A stretch of 44,085 bases of DNA from Bacillota bacterium (GTDB taxonomy: Bacteria > Bacillota > Clostridia > Acetivibrionales > DSM-1351). The stretch covers positions 1 through 44,085 of the forward strand of contig JAEVZU010000190.1 in the NCBI GenBank assembly GCA_023392075.1. The letters run 5' to 3'. Positions 41,813-44,085 of the stretch are shown piece by piece. Each line of letters starts with the position of its first letter. Positions within the stretch are counted from its first letter, which is position 1. Below the pieces are notes generated by a model. It was not told the DNA's origin. It searched no databases and saw only the letters and a program-made list of their open reading frames with translations. A program made the translations under genes and the position numbers.

Positions 41813-42201
41813 CAGCCTTCCTCCTCTTCACAGAATTTTTCATATTCTCCGGCATCCATCAAAGTATCAAGTTCATTTACATTTCCCAGTTCTATAACAG
41901 CTATCCAGCTTTCGTAGGGATTGGTATTTACATTTCCCGGACTGTCCAAAAGTTCTTCATTGATATCCGCCACCGTTCCTGAAACCGGTGTATAGATATC
42001 GGAGGCTGCCTTTACTGACTCTACAACTCCGAGAGTATCTCCCTCTGACAGAGCGGAAGCTTTTTCCGGCAGTTCCACATACACTATTTCTCCCAATGAT
42101 TTCTGGGCATAATCGGTAATCCCGATGTAAGCCTTTTCTCCTTCTACCTTCACCCATTCATGTTCCTTTGAATACTTTAATCCTTCAATAACCTTAAACA
42201 T
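41812..42201 (-). CDS. gcvH: Glycine cleavage system H protein
   Basis: This 129-aa lipoyl carrier shuttles the aminomethyl group between P and T proteins and electrons to Lpd. The lipoylation site is K64 in LGVVESVKAASDIYTP. The N-terminal KYSKEHEWVKVEGEKAYIGI motif is canonical. It starts 18 bp after gcvT and its stop overlaps the gcvPA start. LipB and LipA encoded downstream would modify K64. Confidence 0.96.
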   Translation of the reverse strand: MFKVIEGLKYSKEHEWVKVEGEKAYIGITDYAQKSLGEIVYVELPEKASALSEGDTLGVVESVKAASDIYTPVSGTVADINEELLDSPGNVNTNPYESWIAVIELGNVNELDTLMDAGEYEKFCEEEEG

Positions 42202-42219
42202 GCAAATACCTCCGATAAA

Positions 42220-43314
42220 TTATTTTTTGTATTTTTTACTATAAAAAGGCAGGCTTATAATTTTAGCCTTGGCGCATTTCTTTCTTATTTCGATATCAAT
42301 TACATTCCCCTCATGGGCATATTCCGAATTTATCAATGCCATCCCTATATTGCTTTTCAATGTGGGAGAATAAGTTCCGGTAGTTACGAAGCCTTCGGTT
42401 TTCCCGTCTATTTTCACTTCATAATGGTTTCTCGGTATTCCTCTCTCCACCATTTCAAAACCAACCAGTTTTCTTTTGAGACCTTTTTCCATTTGCTCCC
42501 GAAGTGCTTCTTTTCCGGTAAAACTCTCTTTCTCAAGCTTGACAAATCTTTCAAGCCCTGCTTCAAGGGGTGTAATTTCTCCTGATATTTCCTGTCCGTA
42601 CAAGGGCAGTGCAGCTTCAAACCTGAGAGTATCCCTCGCACCAAGTCCCACCGGAACCAGGCCTTCCTCCTGCCCGGCTTCAAGAATCCTGTTCCACAGA
42701 GCCTCACCGCTGCCGGCCTCAAGGTATATCTCAAAACCGTCCTCTCCCGTGTATCCCGTCCTGGATACTATTGCACTGAAGCCTCCAACCGTTACCCGAG
42801 GCAGAAAATGGTAGAACCTTATGTCCGAGAGATTTGTATCCGTAAGAGTCTGCAAAATACTTTCAGCCCTTGGACCCTGGATGGCCATCTGGACAAAATT
42901 CTCCGACACATCGGCAATATCGACCTTTCCCCGTCTGTTTTCCATCAACCAGTCAAAATCCTTAAGGGTATTTGATGCATTTACCACCAGCAGATAGTAT
43001 TCCCGGGAATACTTATATACAAGCAGATCATCAACAACGCCACCATCCGGATAACACATGGGGGAATAGACTATCTGGTTTTCCCTTGCCTTTAAAATAC
43101 TGTTGGTTACAAGACCTTCAATAAACCCTTCGGCATCCGGCCCTTTTACAATTATTTCTCCCATATGGGATACATCAAATATACCAGCTGCCGTTCTTAC
43201 CTTTTGGTGTTCTTCTATGATTCCTTCATACTGGACCGGAAGCTCCCACCCTTCGAAATCAATCATCCTGCCGCCAAGTTTCACATGTGCTGCATAAAGC
43301 GGTGTCCTTTTCAC
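42220..43314 (-). CDS. gcvT: Aminomethyltransferase (glycine cleavage T protein)
   Basis: This 364-aa protein releases ammonia and methylene-tetrahydrofolate from aminomethyl-GcvH. Motifs: RTPLYAAHVKLGGRMIDFEG, then GWELPVQYEG and FDVSHMGEI near the N-terminus, SRTGYTGEDGFEIYLE in the folate-binding part, and GLGARDTLRFEAALPLYGQE. The start codon is GTG at 43314 behind GGGAGGG. It is the first gene of the operon, 54 bp after the terminator of the glycine riboswitch. Confidence 0.96.
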   Translation of the reverse strand: MKRTPLYAAHVKLGGRMIDFEGWELPVQYEGIIEEHQKVRTAAGIFDVSHMGEIIVKGPDAEGFIEGLVTNSILKARENQIVYSPMCYPDGGVVDDLLVYKYSREYYLLVVNASNTLKDFDWLMENRRGKVDIADVSENFVQMAIQGPRAESILQTLTDTNLSDIRFYHFLPRVTVGGFSAIVSRTGYTGEDGFEIYLEAGSGEALWNRILEAGQEEGLVPVGLGARDTLRFEAALPLYGQEISGEITPLEAGLERFVKLEKESFTGKEALREQMEKGLKRKLVGFEMVERGIPRNHYEVKIDGKTEGFVTTGTYSPTLKSNIGMALINSEYAHEGNVIDIEIRKKCAKAKIISLPFYSKKYKK

Positions 43315-43367
43315 AACAATACCCTCCCTTTTAAAGTTTTAGTTTCTGCATTCCCTGCATTTTGGTA

Positions 43368-43401
43368 ATAAAAAAAGAAGACAACAAAAAATGTCATCTT
43401 C
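43368..43401 (-). terminator. Expression-platform terminator of the glycine riboswitch
   Basis: On the minus strand GAAGATGACA (43392-43401) pairs with 43377-43386 (10 bp, two G-U pairs), followed by T7. The 5' arm abuts the P1 end of the second aptamer, so glycine binding can prevent this hairpin and permit transcription into gcvT. Confidence 0.8.
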
Positions 43402-43588
43402 CTCTGTTTCCAAACCTGAGAGATTCCTCCCCGCCGTACACGGTTTGTTGCTCCTTCGGTGCCGGTTTTCTCCGGCTTTTCAGAGATATGTCCGAAAGCA
43501 GTCCTTTTACCTGAAAGGTTCACTGCAATACGACTTATTGCAATTTTCTTCTTCGGTGCCGGTAACGGTCTCTCCTGCTTCCATCATC
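43400..43588 (-). promoter_or_regulatory. Tandem glycine riboswitch (two aptamers)
   Basis: The minus strand shows two consecutive glycine aptamers. The first has GGAGAGACCG, CACCGAAGAAG and CTTTCAGGTAAAAGGAC (about 43578-43500). The second has TCTCTGAAAAGCCGG, CACCGAAGGAGCAA and TCTCTCAGG (about 43497-43403). Tandem aptamers ahead of gcvT are classic ON switches in Firmicutes. The following terminator and gene order agree with this. Confidence 0.95.
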
Positions 43589-43596
43589 CATACTTC

Positions 43597-43625
43597 ATTA
43601 TATTAATAATTTATACCGATATCAA
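43597..43625 (-). promoter_or_regulatory. Predicted promoter of the gcv-lip operon
   Basis: Minus strand: TTGATA (43620-43625), an exact 17-bp spacer and TATAAT (43597-43602). Transcription would start near 43590, immediately before the first glycine aptamer. Confidence 0.75.
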
Positions 43626-44026
43626 CTATCAACGCTTATTATAAAAATCTTTATAAAGTATTCGTCAAAGATAACCGGACTTCCTCTTTTTTCATCTTAT
43701 TTAATAAACAATAAATCCTAACGTTTAATATAATTTTTCTGAAATTCCTGCTCTATTATAATCATACTATGCTTAATCTTATTTATTACAACTAATTTTT
43801 CACTTGCGATCATTGTTAAATACTTCCTCGTCATCTGTCAATCTATTTCAAACCCAACCCCTTGGTGCCCTGATAATTCCCAAACGCTGCTGGATGTCTC
43901 CGGAATCAATGTCCGGCTACCGCCAAAATATGCATTAAATCCTATTAAGTATTTATTCATAGTTCCTGACAAATTAAATTCAATTGACCTTTGGTAAATT
44001 TTTAGCAGTTTTTTATTTCGCAATGC
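43626..44026. other. Gene-poor AT-rich stretch
   Basis: No convincing gene is seen in these 400 bp. On the minus strand a 61-codon frame (43838-44023) and a 38-codon frame (43718-43834, MTRKYLTMIASEKLVVINKI) follow each other with a 3-bp gap, but neither has a ribosome site and no family is recognised. They may be relics of a lost gene. Confidence 0.35.
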
Positions 44027-44081
44027 TTGACAAAAAAATAAGATGATGATATTGTTATAGCAATTGATAGCGTTATCAATT
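44027..44081 (+). promoter_or_regulatory. Promoter with LacI/CcpA-type operator, facing out of the window
   Basis: Plus strand: TTGACA (44027-44032), a 17-bp spacer and TATTGT (44050-44055). The palindrome AATTGATAGCGTTATCAATT (44062-44081) overlaps the expected start point. Its core TGATAGCGTTATCA matches the cre/LacI-family pattern TGNNANCGNTNNCA at every fixed position. The controlled gene lies beyond 44085. Confidence 0.65.
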
Positions 44082-44085
44082 TGAA

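Noticed and set aside
43838..44023. 61-codon minus-strand frame
   Set aside because: Its TTG start has no ribosome site, the translation matches no family I know, and the plus-strand promoter at 44027 overlaps its upstream region; kept only as a possible relic.

Overview
The window looks like chromosomal DNA of a low-GC, Gram-positive, strictly anaerobic, chemotactic clostridium, most like Ruminiclostridium and relatives. The evidence is: strong GGAGG ribosome sites, very AT-rich intergenic DNA, an AbrB/SpoVT regulator with a Cys-rich tail, putative Spo0A boxes, the [FeFe]-hydrogenase maturase HydG, two YesM/YesN-controlled carbohydrate ABC cassettes, and a split P-protein (GcvPA/GcvPB) glycine cleavage operon behind a tandem glycine riboswitch. 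The genus is an inference.

Layout. (1) 1-9 kb, a mixed accessory stretch: AbrB regulator, a methyl-accepting chemotaxis protein, a 47-aa membrane peptide, a DUF4157 protein with a nuclease-like C-terminus (eCIS-effector or polymorphic-toxin type), a 2H phosphoesterase, a polysaccharide deacetylase, a small membrane protein, an EFR1-type flavodoxin/ferredoxin divergent from a TetR regulator, decayed gene remnants including a hicB tail, and tRNA-Leu(CAA). (2) 9-13 kb: a YdbS/YdbT-like bPH2 membrane pair, a MATE exporter and an odd GC-rich structured intergenic segment. (3) 13-15 kb: a three-gene operon of poorly known proteins (MltG-like without the catalytic part, a DUF6115-like protein with 12-residue repeats, a small Gln/Lys-rich protein), plus a repeat/hairpin tract hiding a 31-codon ORF. 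(4) 15-18.7 kb: TM1266-type regulator and hydG behind a long structured leader with its own promoter and terminator, then a zinc-ribbon membrane protein, a Fe-S flavoprotein and a Cys-rich 53-aa protein. (5) 18.8-35.7 kb: two sugar-uptake cassettes. Each has a solute-binding lipoprotein, two permeases and a YesM/YesN two-component pair, and neither has an ATPase. They flank an AraC regulator divergent from a cytosolic GtaA/DUF4965-type protein. (6) 35.8-43.6 kb: gcvT-gcvH-gcvPA-gcvPB-lpdA-lipB-lipA, read leftwards from a promoter and glycine riboswitch. (7) The last 450 bp hold no convincing gene. They end in a promoter overlapped by a LacI/CcpA-type operator that points out of the window.

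How it works together. The gcv-lip operon encodes the four glycine cleavage proteins (P in two subunits, H, T, L) together with octanoyltransfer (LipB) and sulfur insertion (LipA) needed to lipoylate GcvH, all probably induced by glycine. The two ABC cassettes probably sense an extracellular glycan through YesM-type kinases, activate transporter promoters that have a -10 but no clear -35, and borrow a shared ATPase encoded elsewhere. The least explained signals are the near-identical 64-bp hairpin/ribosome-site module found 24 kb apart, the hydG leader RNA, and the orphan DUF4157-nuclease protein.
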